A stretch of DNA of 64,000 nucleotides from Podocnemis expansa (lineage: Eukaryota > Chordata > Testudines > Podocnemididae). The stretch is from the NCBI GenBank assembly GCA_007922195.1, contig ML681964.1:4703858-4767857 (forward strand), read 5' to 3'. A program made the translations under genes and the position numbers. The number at the start of each line of letters is the position of its first letter. Within the stretch, counting starts at the first letter, position 1. Positions 1-12,010 of this stretch are shown piece by piece. The notes under the pieces are model-generated. The model had not been told where the DNA came from. It saw nothing but the letters and a program-made list of their open reading frames with translations, and did no database searches.

Positions 1-3000
1 ATGATGTACTATCTCAATTTACAGTATAGTTTAATTGTCATGTTGAGAGGTACATAATCAGCATTTGCTTTGTTGACCTTGGCAATATTTTCACTTGGTA
101 CTATGCTTTCAGAGCATGTGCTCGTATTTAATTTATATTTTTGAAACGTTTAAAATTCATCCTGTTACCTCAGCCAGGCAAAGCTTCATGTGCATCCAAG
201 AATATGACTACTGGATAATGGTTTCTGATTCATTCTCCTTTATTTACTGTTTGAGATTTATGTAATTATAATAATTCTTAAAGCAAATTTTAATTTTAAT
301 TTTGTATTGATTATCTTCATCCTACTTGAATTGTGCTTTTTAGGTAGTTGTCTATAAAGGTAGTTTTTTTTTTTTTTTAAATAAAAATAATAAACTGCCT
401 TTAGCTCAGATGTGTTTAGTATAGTAGTACCTAGGTAACATCTTCTTGGGTTGTACTGTGTCTTTTTGCTATAACTAATTTGTGATGAAATTTTGGCATG
501 TTGTGTTGTATAATTTCCATGTACTCAGTGCTTTTGTTCAAACATTCCACCCCAGAGCAGCCTATCTTACCTTTTATTCTTCCTTTAAGGTCTGTCCTTA
601 TCCCCTCATACCCTCCCTGAGTTTTCCACCTTCTGTTTTTGATTTCCATTTACATCAAACAAGACATCTCCTTGAGAGTTTTGGCTTAGTGAGGACTGAA
701 GTATTGGGCTCATAAAAGAGCCTGATCAGTCATCACTCCTTAAAATAAAGTACTTCTGGTGCAAGAAGTGCTATGTCTGCTGTGTTGGGACGTGTACTTA
801 CTTGAGTTATGTTAAGTGCAAGTGTGTGCTGAGTTTGATCTACGCTATAGAGATTTTCTAGCCTATTTCCTAGTGTACAATGAGGCTTTAGAAAAATTGG
901 ACATCATCTGACGCCAACACATATTGAACACAATTTTTTTGCCAGTGTGTTTGACTTCTTTGTATGTAAAAAGAGTAAAATTCTTCTACATCTTGAACTG
1001 ATAGTGCAGACTTCAGTTTCAATGAATGACTGTTGCTTTATTCAATATGTGTGTGAAACTTGCTAGAAAACTGCAGAATTCTAAGTCTAAATAATGTGCA
1101 CAAACATCGGGGTCCCTAGAAAATAGTGGTTCAGTGAATTTGATACCCATGTCAGATACTGTCCTTGTCTTGAAAACAAATGGTTTCTTTCATTATTATG
1201 GAATACATTGAATTCTTAATTAACATATACCAAATAGCATATTTGCTTTATCAGTCTAGATTGCTACTGAAGCAGCAGGGCACTACAGAGACCAATTTTC
1301 AGGTTTTAACATGAAATATGACATAATGTTAAATAAACCTTGAATCTTTAGATCATCCTTCTCAGGTAAACCCTCTAAATTTGAGTTTTTTCTGTATATG
1401 GGTAGATATTGCTTCCTTTTGTCCCAAAAGAATTTTAGGATTGTGCAATATATCATTGCTCCTTAAACAATTTACAATACACATGATGATACTAAGTGAG
1501 TTTCCAGGTATATTTGGTCCTTGCCTGTTGGTATAATATGTATAGGGGGGAGAGAGAGACATTCACCTCCAAATCTCTAGCCGAATTCATTGTACTTTCA
1601 TCTGTCTGTGATGGAGCACCAGTGACAGTGGATGTACTTCACGTACACATAGATAGTTGTGGTCAGTCTTCTCTGGACACTCCCCTTTTTCCAAGAGAAG
1701 TGGCAGAGCGCTATTTAGAATATTTTGTCATGAAAGGGAAGAACAAGCCGCATTAGAAACTTGTCTCTGAAGAAAGGATAGTGATTTTACATCTTAGAAT
1801 AGTGGGGAAACAAGAGAATAAAGAGAGACTGAAGGTGAGAGACAGAGATTTGGAGAAGCCTGAAGTTAAGTAGATGAAAGAGATCAAGGTGGATAGTTTT
1901 ACACTGTGCACATTTCACTACACCACAAACAGGAGACCAAAACAAAATTAAACAAACTACTGCCATTCTGTATTAAGTAGCGACCGTCCCTGGTTTTTTT
2001 CAAATAGAGTATTTTGGCTATTATGACTTGGCACGTCATGTCATATGCACTACTGCTACTACTACTACTGGTGTTTAATAATGTAAAAAATTACAAAAGC
2101 GATAAGAATGATTTTTTTTTTTTTATTTTTAAATGAAAATTTGGAAATTTTTCAAAAACAAAACTTTTGGGAACTTCCTTTTCATGGAAAATTATGAAAA
2201 TGTGTTTTCATTCTGAGTTGCAATGAAAACAAATTCCAAAATATCAAAATTTTCCCATGAAATGGGAATTTTGAGTTTTGATTAGCTCTCATGATGATAG
2301 CATCCTATTCCATGAACAAATAAGCGACAGGAATGGTGTCAGTTGGGTTGCACTCAGTGGTGCTGAGAAATCGAAATTGGCCCCAGACCAAATGTTTGAG
2401 TGCCGATGATCTAACATATTCTCCTGTGGGTTAGGTTTAATAGATTGATTTTTAGCTTGGAAACTTGACACCTTTTTTTTTTCTTCAAGAATAAATTGCA
2501 GTAGGATATCAAATATTAACTAATGCTCTCCTCCATTTATAAGCTCTTCTGTAGCATTTTACAAAGAGTTTCATTATCCCCTCTTTCCAGATGGGGAGAC
2601 AAAAGCACAGAGAGGCAAAAGGACTTGCCCATCCAGCAGGCCAAGTAATTACATTCAATTTATGGTACAGATGCTTCAGAATCTGCTGATTTGACATTCA
2701 CTTTAGCATTATGTCTTAGACTAGTAAGACACTTCCAGTGAAAATGATATGTGATAATATCACAATTTGATTTTTTTTCTCCCTTTTTAGCATCTATTTT
2801 AGATGTCAGTATTCTTTTAGATGTCAGTATTTTATACACATATGTTTAATTCTTTTTAGATTTTTTTTTTTAAGCAGTTACTGGCCATAGTTTTTTCTCC
2901 CAGATCCCTAGTAGGGGTTTATTGGTGCTTCTCAATAACGTATATGTTGACTTTTCTAATATCTAAACAATTTAAAAATCTGATTCACTCATACATTTTG

Positions 3001-3147
3001 CTTAACTCTTATCTCACCTGCATGAATGTGACACTTTTTGCCCTTAAGCCTTTCAGTTTGTAATGTAAATTGTAATGCATAGTTTGTCTTTAGCATTTTT
3101 TGCCTGCTGTAAACTTCATCATATTTCATTTATTTGTTTTATCTCAG
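1..3147 (+). other. SLC4A7: SLC4A7 intron (partial) upstream of the large cassette
   Basis: AT-rich DNA without a recognisable exon. The preceding coding segment expected from the family (ending in the residues before EGLSASRHS) is not here, so the intron extends beyond the window. I see a degenerate A/T-rich repeat near 2090-2290, related to sequence flanking the SINE at 42.3 kb, and a short direct duplication of tagatgtcagtatt at 2800-2832. Confidence 0.8.
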
Positions 3148-3504
3148 GGGAAGGCCTCTCAGCCTCCCGCCACTCTTTGCGAACAGGTCTCTCTGCCTCA
3201 AATATTTCCCTGAAAGGAGAAAAACATTTGTCCCTTCTTCTCAATTACCTTCTTCCTTCTTCAAGAGCTGGAACCCCGGCAGACTCAAGGTGTACAACCC
3301 CTCTACCTACCCCTCAAAATACACCACCCTCCAGTCCTAGCTGCGGCCGCCTGGCAGCCACAAGTTCCCAGCCGAGTCAGCTTCAGGGCAAGGAACTGCT
3401 GGTGTCACCTGCCAGTGATGATATTCCCACAGTAATAATCCATCCACCTGAGGAGGACTTAGAAGTTCAGGAAAAGAAGACAGAGGATAATATTGACATA
3501 CCAG
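3148..3504 (+). CDS. SLC4A7: SLC4A7 exon: large Ser/Pro-rich regulatory cassette, symmetric, GC donor
   Basis: This 357-nt exon begins and ends one base into a codon, so including or skipping it keeps the frame. It matches the roughly 124-residue alternatively spliced cassette of mammalian NBCn1 in the cytoplasmic N-terminal domain. Visible are [13 protein letters not shown], a SSRAGTP segment, the proline run [15 protein letters not shown] and the acidic end [14 protein letters not shown]. The exon is rich in Ser/Thr followed by Pro, so it is probably disordered and phosphorylated (inference). The acceptor is ctcag at 3143-3147. The donor is GC (CAG then gcaatt from 3505), chosen because only that join gives the family sequence [13 protein letters not shown]. 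Reading on instead reaches a stop within about 30 codons. Confidence 0.92.
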
Positions 3505-6500
3505 GCAATTATTCAAACTTACACTGTTCATGTGTGGTGCTCTCTGAGTCTTTCACTTGCATTGCAATGTTGAGCACAGAGCTTGAGCATAAATGAGTAT
3601 TATTGACAACCATTATCTCTGTCTGCATGTTTTATCTCTTCTGAAGTGTGATTTTCTTATTCAGCATAGTGGATCTAGTGCAAAGACTTCTGTGTTTAAA
3701 ATTAACACAAATATTGTTAAAATTTCTCTATTTATAATTGAATTTTAACTCCTTGAGGCAATGAAAAATAGATTTTTTTCATACTGCTTTTGTGTGATTA
3801 AAAAGGAATTTTTGTTTTTGTTTTGTAAATAAGTAATTTAGAATCCAGTTTCAGTTGTTTAAATAGGCAAGATGTCAAAAATGGTGGTTTTCATTCACTC
3901 ACCTTGAACCCATGTAAATGAAGTTAATTTAGTTCTTCATTGTTGTATGTGCTTTAAAGACATGGGGCATGGTCTGAAGAACTTGCAGTCTAAATCAGAC
4001 ACAGTACGAATATGGACAGAAATACAAGAGAAGATAGGTAATAGGAAGAAATGAGTTAAAATTGAAGCAGGACACAACCAACCTGGGGTACCAGCTTGCT
4101 ATGGCTCCTGGGATTTGTAGTGTGACACCTAGCCTCTGGCATGGAACTGTGGTGGCAGAGCAGCTCCTGATGCCTAAAAATAGAGCCAGCAGTGCTTGGA
4201 ATTCAGTGACATTTTGTTGGCAGGGGACTCTGCCAATTCTGGGGGTGTCCCAGCTAGGCAGCTTAGTTTGAAGCTGGACTCCTACCTTGTGGTAATTTTG
4301 TTAAATTCAGAATTAGAGTAGTAACTTGTGTTTCTTGTCATGATGGATTTGAGTATTTAACTTTTGGGTTTTAAATACTTTCTTTGAGGCTTTAGCTTAT
4401 GTTTGTATTATGAAGATCTCAGAATTGTTATGGTACTTTAAAACTGGCATGTCTAATATTTCTGTAATTGGAGCCAGTGAATTTTCCAGTAGTGCATTGT
4501 CAGTGTCAAAAGCTTAATTACTGTTCGGGGTGGTGGTGTTTTTTTGTTTTTGGGGGGGGGGGGGGGGGATTGGGCAAGGGGTGGGTTGGTTTGGGGGGGG
4601 GGGGGGTTTTTTTGTTTTTTCCTGGAATATTGTAAATCAACTAAAGGAAACTTGGTAACAGTAGTTGCAGATCCTTTTATGTTAACAATATCTGAAACAC
4701 TTTGAGGCTGTTCACTTTGTTTAAAAAGCACAATGTGTATGATGATGCTGGATATAAGAGAGAAAACTCCTTTGACAATGCCTCATTAATATGTTGAATA
4801 AGTGTGCATCACAGACATTAGTTCATAACATTTGAGTTCTTCTGTCATTTCCTAGCAGCAGAGACAATGGGAAGCTGAAGATTTTGGTAGTTCTTCTGTT
4901 TACCTTGTAACATGGTAGAAGTCACTTTTCTTTTTGCCTACAAGTGCCTTCAGTTTTCTCTTTGAAAAATCTGTATCAGGAAGAACAGAAAATTTTCAAA
5001 ATGTAAAATTGCTCATTCTCAGTATTCTGAAACTGATCTCCACTTGTGTGCAGCTGGATAGTTATATTTCAAATTTTTGATTGGGAATGATTGTCTCTTA
5101 GTGTCCTTCCTCGTTATCTAGTATGAAAGATCAATTTTTAGTAACTGAAAGACAGACATGATAAGGTCCACTAAAGTGGCCATCCAGCACAAGCCTTTTG
5201 TCTCTGGCTTCTTGAAAACAGAGCCATCTCATTACCTTGTTAGATCTCTGCCTGTGATTCTGGCTTACCCAGTCTTCTCTATCTCTTATACACATCCAAG
5301 TTCATGGTAACAAGGAGCAGAGTTTGTTAGAGGCAGGTAGTAGAGGCAGCAACCACTGTCAAATGCCATTGTTATCTGTTTTTCTGTCTTTTCCACCTAA
5401 CAGTATTGAATACTGTAAGATTGAGCAAGAAAGTAGAGCTAAATCTGTCTCAACAGCAGTCCTCTGAGTATCTGACCATGACAGTTACAGTGCTTTAACA
5501 GAAACAGTTCAAGACTTCAAAGGGAATCTGCAGAGTTAAAATTCATATTTATATATGACCCCATTAAATTAGGTCTGACTAGAGATTTCAGATGGTTCTC
5601 TCATTACAAAAGGTGATATTCCTCACCTTTAAACTTCCTACCTTTTCAGCTGTTGTTCCACTCTGTTTAAATCAAAACAATTTGCTTGGTTTGCTGAAAT
5701 AGCTGAACTGACCTTGTGACTTACCTTTCTCTCTATTTATATATTCCCTTCCATGCCATGGTTGCTATTTCATGAGTCTGATGACATGGGATTTTAGCCA
5801 CAAAAGCTCATGTGATAAATAAGTTTTAGTTTTCAGAAGTGTCACAGGACTCCTTGTTTGTTTTTGCTGTACTAGATTAACATGGCTACCCCTCTGGAAA
5901 TTTTAACACAGAGATGCTCTTGAGAGGAGTCTCTCAAACTCTGGCCTATTGGTTATCACTGATCTGGAGCCTTCCCTAAGAACATAAGAGTGACTAAACT
6001 GGGTCAAACCAACAGTCCACATAACCCTCTGTTTTCTGACAGTGGTCAAGGCTAGATTCTTTAGAGGGAATGAGCAGAACAGGGCAATTTATTGAATGAT
6101 CCATCTTCTGTTGTCCAGTCCCAGCATCTGGCAGCCAGCAGCTTAGGGACACCCAGAACGTAGAGTTGTGCCCCTGACTGTTATGGCTAATAACCATTGA
6201 TGGACCTATCTTCCATGAATGTATCTGATTCTATTCTGAACCCAGTTAACTTCTGGCCTTCACATCATCCCCAACAGTGAGTTCCACAGATGAGTTGTCT
6301 TGTGTTCCTTTTAGTTGTTTACTGCCTTTTAATTTTTTTTGGGTGACCCTTTGGGGTTTGTGTGTTACATGAAGAGGTAAATAACACTTCCTTGTTCACT
6401 TACACTCCACCATTTTATAGACCTCTGTCATATACCTCTCTTGAGCCCACCCAAGAAGTCTCTTGCTCAACAGTTCTAGTCTTTTTAGTCTCTCCTGATA

Positions 6501-9500
6501 TGGAAACTGTTGCATGTCCCTAATAATTTTTGTTACACTTCTCTGTACTTTTTCCGGTTCTAATGAATCCTTTTTGAGTTAGGGCAACCAGAACTGCAGG
6601 CAATATTCAAGGTTTGGGTACGCCATCGGTTGTTGTAGTAGTATATTTTCATTCTTATCAGTTATCCCTTTTCTAATAGTTTCTAACATTTTGCTCAGTT
6701 TTTGACTGTTTCACATTGAGTGGATGTCTTCAGAGAATTATCTACAATAACTCCAAGATCTTACTTGAGAGCTAACAGCTAATTTTGACCTCATCATTTT
6801 GTATGTATAGTTGGGATTATGATCTCCAATGTGCATTATTTTGCATTTCTCAGCATTTAATTTCATCTGCCATTTTGTTGCCCTGTCATCCAGTTTTGTG
6901 AGATCCCTTTGTAACTCTTTTTGTAGTCAGCTTTGGACTTAATAACTTTGTGTATCTGCAAACTTTACTGCCTCACTGTTTCTCTTTTTCCAGATAACTT
7001 ATGAATATATTTAGCAGTACTGTCCCAGCACAGCACAATGGAATAACCCTGTTATATACCTCTCTCCGTTGTGAAAACTTACTATTTATTCATATCCTTT
7101 ATTTTTGGTCTTTTAACTAGTTACTGGCCTTCTTTTTTATCCCATGCTTACTTTCTTTGCATAAGAACCTTTGATGAGGGATCTTGTCAAAAGCTTTTTG
7201 AAAGTCCAGGTGCACTATATCACTGAATTATCCTTGTTTGATGGTGGTTGACCCTCAAAGAATTTTACTAGATGGGAGAGGCATTATTTTCCTTTACAAA
7301 AACCATATCAACTCTTCCCCAACAATTCATGTCTAGCTACATGTCTGAATTCTGTTCTTTAATATAGTTTCAACCAGTTTGGCCTTTACTAGATGTAGCT
7401 TGGATTGCTTCTGGAGCCTTTTAAAAAACTGGCATTGCATTAAGCACCTTCAGGTCATCTGGTACAATGGCTGATTTACACACAGCACAGTTAGTAGTAT
7501 AACACAATTTTGTATTTTGGATCCTTCAGAACTCTTGGGTGAATGCCATCTAGTCCTGGTGAGTTTATCAGTTTGTTCCAAAACTATCTCTCTTGGAGGT
7601 TCATGGAATGAAATATGGAAAACCTATTCTGTCCTGGGATCTTTTGTTGGCCAAAGGGAGTTGGAGCCCATTCCACTAAGGAAGGGCATGGCAGTGCAGT
7701 TTTTAAAAAGACATGAACAGTTACAGCCTTTTGGCTGTTCCCATCCAAGCTTTATAAACAAGCTGTATTCCATATCATCGTATAACTTACTAAAATAATT
7801 TAATTTGTTGGAATCCTATAAATATTGCTTTTGGAGAAACTCATCCAATTCTTTTCTTCTTTTAACAGGCTGTAAAGTGCTAGGAAAATATACTTCGTTT
7901 TGATATCTTGAATATTTTAACTCCTTTAGGAAGTCTAGAATTTAACTCTTCAAAAAATTAAACACTTCACACTATTTCCTGGGATTTGATGTGTATGCAT
8001 ACAGATATTGTAGGAGAGTTAGATATGGAGCATTTGGATGAGTCCAAGTTGGTGCCTAAAGCAGCTCCAGTTGGCACAGTGATATCAATAACAATGAAAG
8101 CCCTGAGACACCTTGAAGACTAACATATTTCTTTGGGCTTAAGCTTTTGTGGGCTCCAACCCGCTTAAATCCTATTCAGTCCAATATCAGATGCAATCTG
8201 ACTGAGTGGGTTAGAGCGCACAAAAGCTGATACCTGAAGAAATTTGTTAGTCTTTAAGGTGCCACAGGACTCTCATTGTTTTTGCTGTACACAGACTAAC
8301 ATGGCCACTCCTCTGGAAGTTGTGATATCAATGTACGTCTTAGATGAACTTTAGATTAGTCCTTTCTTTCTCACTCAGCTAGAACTCTAGGAGGAAGACT
8401 TCTCAGGAGTGGTTCTGCTTTTAACAAGTGGAACTTTCTTTTTCTACCAACAGTACATGTGTTTAGTACCAAATTAAGTCTAATAATGAATGAAGTCTCA
8501 ATAAAGAAAAAGTTAGAAAAATACCTTAATTTGATATTTCTTTCATATGGATTTTATAAGAAGGCAGAGAAGAGCCACTGTATGGGTCTTTACCAGTCTC
8601 AAATTGGCTCTCTAATAGAGCCTGTTGAACCTCTGTAGAAACTGCTCCATATTTTGAGGGATGCTTCTGTAGTGCAAGTATCTTACTTTGCTATACAACT
8701 TCGCCTAATTGACATCAAGAAAGGGACTGGGCCTGCTCAGTGTTCCAGCATAGGGATGAATGAGTTTTTCTGTGTCTGACAACCTGGAAAACAAAGGGTC
8801 TTGGTGACACACCAGCCCACTCCTCCCACCTGAGGCCAAATTCAGCCATCTTCGTGGCTCTCTGGGACACACTTACCACTGTGTGGTGACACAGAGCAAT
8901 GTGTCCTGACAGTGATTGAGAACCATTGTTCTGTGTAACAGAGCAGTTGTTGGGCTAGCATTAATAGATTGGGGAAGAAGAGAACAAGAAGTGTTCCCTC
9001 ATAAATGGAGATTGCATGGGAGAAAGCCCTTATTCTGGTGGTGGAGGAGGACTGGATAAAAACATAAGGCTGGACAGTGACCTTCTCCAACAGTCCTGTA
9101 CAATTTTGAAGAAGCCTTATCAACATTATTTTTATTCAGCTTTTCTGATTGCCTTTGTGCCCAGAATACCAGATGGTTTTATAGGCTGGATAGAATTAGG
9201 AAGGGGAGTGTTCAATGTGTGAAAATATAGGTGAGCTACATCATAGCTCTGCTTCTCTACAGATCCATTGAGAATTAATATTCATTGTCATTTACTTTGT
9301 AAAAGTAAATCAAGCTGACATTAAAATAAAACCACAAAAAGTAACAAAGGCCTAAGCCTATCAGGAATCTTGCCTGTGCGAGGGGTCCAGACTAACTTCT
9401 AAGGGAACAATTTAATCCATGAAACAAAGGGAATTCAAAATTAAACATTGTGAGGAGTTAAGTTTCATCTTTGAGTTAAGCCCTTTATTTAAAGAGAAAG

Positions 9501-11960
9501 GTGGAAAATCTGTTTCATTCAGGAGGTTAGTTTAGGCAATCTCATTTTATCAGAAATATGAAAAATAGGATCCAGGGCTCAGAAAAGAGCTATAAGATAG
9601 AACAGATGTCACCCTTTTGACATTGGGCTGCTTTCTAGAAGTTGGGAATGGGAGACAGGATAGATATTTGATGATTCATGTTCTTTTTATTCCCTCTGCA
9701 GCCCCTGGCATTGGCCATTGTTGGAAGACAAAATACAGGGCTAGATGGACCATTGGTTTGACCCAGTATCGCCATTCCTGTGTACAAAACTTAGAAATAT
9801 AATTACAGTGCAATAAATGTCTACCAAGAGGATCACATTCATGCCATTAGTGAAAGACACTCAGGATTTCTACTAGAGTCCCTTTGAATGGAAATATATA
9901 AAATAATAATTACATTTAAAAGAAGCGCTTAGTTCTAGGCAAATTATTTGTGACATTGGAGCTCAAAGTGATTTTTTTTAAATAAAGGAAAATGTATGTA
10001 GATGTATAGATGAACTTTTCAGTGCTGAGCTTGTGATATAGTTCATGAATATAGCATGTTTTCAGTAGATTGCTTAAACCACAAGAAGCCAATTTTTGAT
10101 TCATTAGGTATTTCTTAGCACTGGCTGATTTTAAAAATGGCAGGAAAAATATGAAAATTTTTTGCAAATGTTCCATTTTTGTTGACCTCTAGTATTTTAA
10201 AATTTTGGTTTGCATCTATACTTTTAGTAAGATCATGAAAAAGCAAAAGCCAAAATCCTTTGACTTTGGAGTAGGAACTTCTGTGTATTAACACTATGAA
10301 GACTCTTTTGAACCTGGGCTGAAAACAGTTAGAGGAATTCTGATTTCAATCATTAAAATGATCAATGTTATTCTAACATTGAAGTTGAAAAATGGTATTT
10401 TGCAGTTATTTATGTACAGACCTGAGTGGATCAAATTCAGGCTACCAGTTCTGTACACTTGGGAAGATTGCAGCCAAGCAACTTTTGTGACTTACCCTCC
10501 CTAAACACCCAGAGAATTTGGATATTCCAGATACTCTGGATAGGACCAGGGAGGTGGTCTGTGAGGTTATTCTCTCTCCTTCCTTCACCTTCTGTAGAAC
10601 CTCAGATTTAGGGTTTGTTTAAGCTTTTGTCATGAGTATCTGCCTTGAGGGATTGATGGGATGGTTAGAATATAGATGCAAAATGATGCATAATTGTACA
10701 TCTTTCACAACTTACACTTTTTTTATATTATTGTTCTAGAAACATAAAGTAAATTGACCCTGGATTTAACCTTTCTATATTTTTCTGAAAATGCTTTTAT
10801 TCCTCCTATATGTTGACATATATAGACTTCCATTTTCTTTCAATAGCAGTTATATTGCATCCTTGTTTCAATTTTGTAAAGCATTCCCAAAAATGGAGAG
10901 TTTTATTTTATTAGTGTGTTGCAGCTGATTCACAGACTAGATTAGTGTGTTCATGGAATATCTCCTTTAGGGTAAATACTAAATGCTACAGAACAAAGGT
11001 AGGAATACAATTTTGCAGTTTTAATTGGCTGATTTGTCATTTATTATAATAGTTAATTGTTTGTACAGTACATATTTTACAAAGAAAATTAGTCTATTAA
11101 GTATCATAGTGTTTTGTTTTACTAGAATGTCTTAAATTTTTATAAAATGGAGGAAGGAGAATTGCAATATTACTTCTAAAGGATTATAGAATTTTTGATT
11201 GACTTTTGGAATAGCTATGTAGGTTCAAGTTTTTAGAATTCGGCTGTCTTTCATAAAAGGTGAAATAGATAAAAATGTAAATTAACTTGTAAGGAAAATG
11301 GTTGTTAGGTCTGGTTTAGTTAACATAAACTGTTTAGACTTCCAAGGCCTTCTCTAGTTTAGACAGTCTTAGGCCTTGGCTTGACTAAGATTTAATACTG
11401 TGATGTCAGACCATGTCAGCTAACACATTCTAAATAACGTGTTTGAAAGAGTGTAGTATAGTGAGAGCACAGTATACCTTAATGTAGGGGTAGCATGGTT
11501 GACTTAAGGGTAGAGAGAAGCCTATCCTTTAACTCATCCTGTTTGCACTATGTTAAACTGTGTGTTGCTGTGTCTCTACTAGATTCTTTCAAAAATGTTA
11601 GAACCTGCATCTGATAAAGTGGTTTGGAGCCCACAAAAGCTTATGCTTAAAGAAATCTGTTAGTCTATAAGATGCCACAGGACTCTCGTTGTGTTTTCTG
11701 TAAACAAACCAACACAGCTGCCCCCCTGGATGTTAGTTAGAATGTGTTAGCTAGCATGGTCTAACATCATCACACCTTTAAATCTTTGTCTAGCCATATC
11801 CATAGTATAGATAAATGGCATCAAACCAGGTTAAGCTTCAGTGATGTATGTGACAATTTACATCAGTGTACCCTGTCTACATGAGAGAGTTGCATGGATT
11901 TGGCTGATCATTAGTTTTTTAACCTTGATGCTGTGAATGCATGAGTCTTGTTAGCCTTTT

Positions 11961-12010
<50 letters not shown>

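Noticed and set aside
1496..1756. 86-codon open frame in the first intron
   Set aside because: No family match, no splice-compatible phase with SLC4A7 and no conserved look; probably chance.
8880..8935. Possible hAT end 'gtgattgagaaccattgttc'
   Set aside because: Only one degenerate terminus and no flanking duplication could be found.
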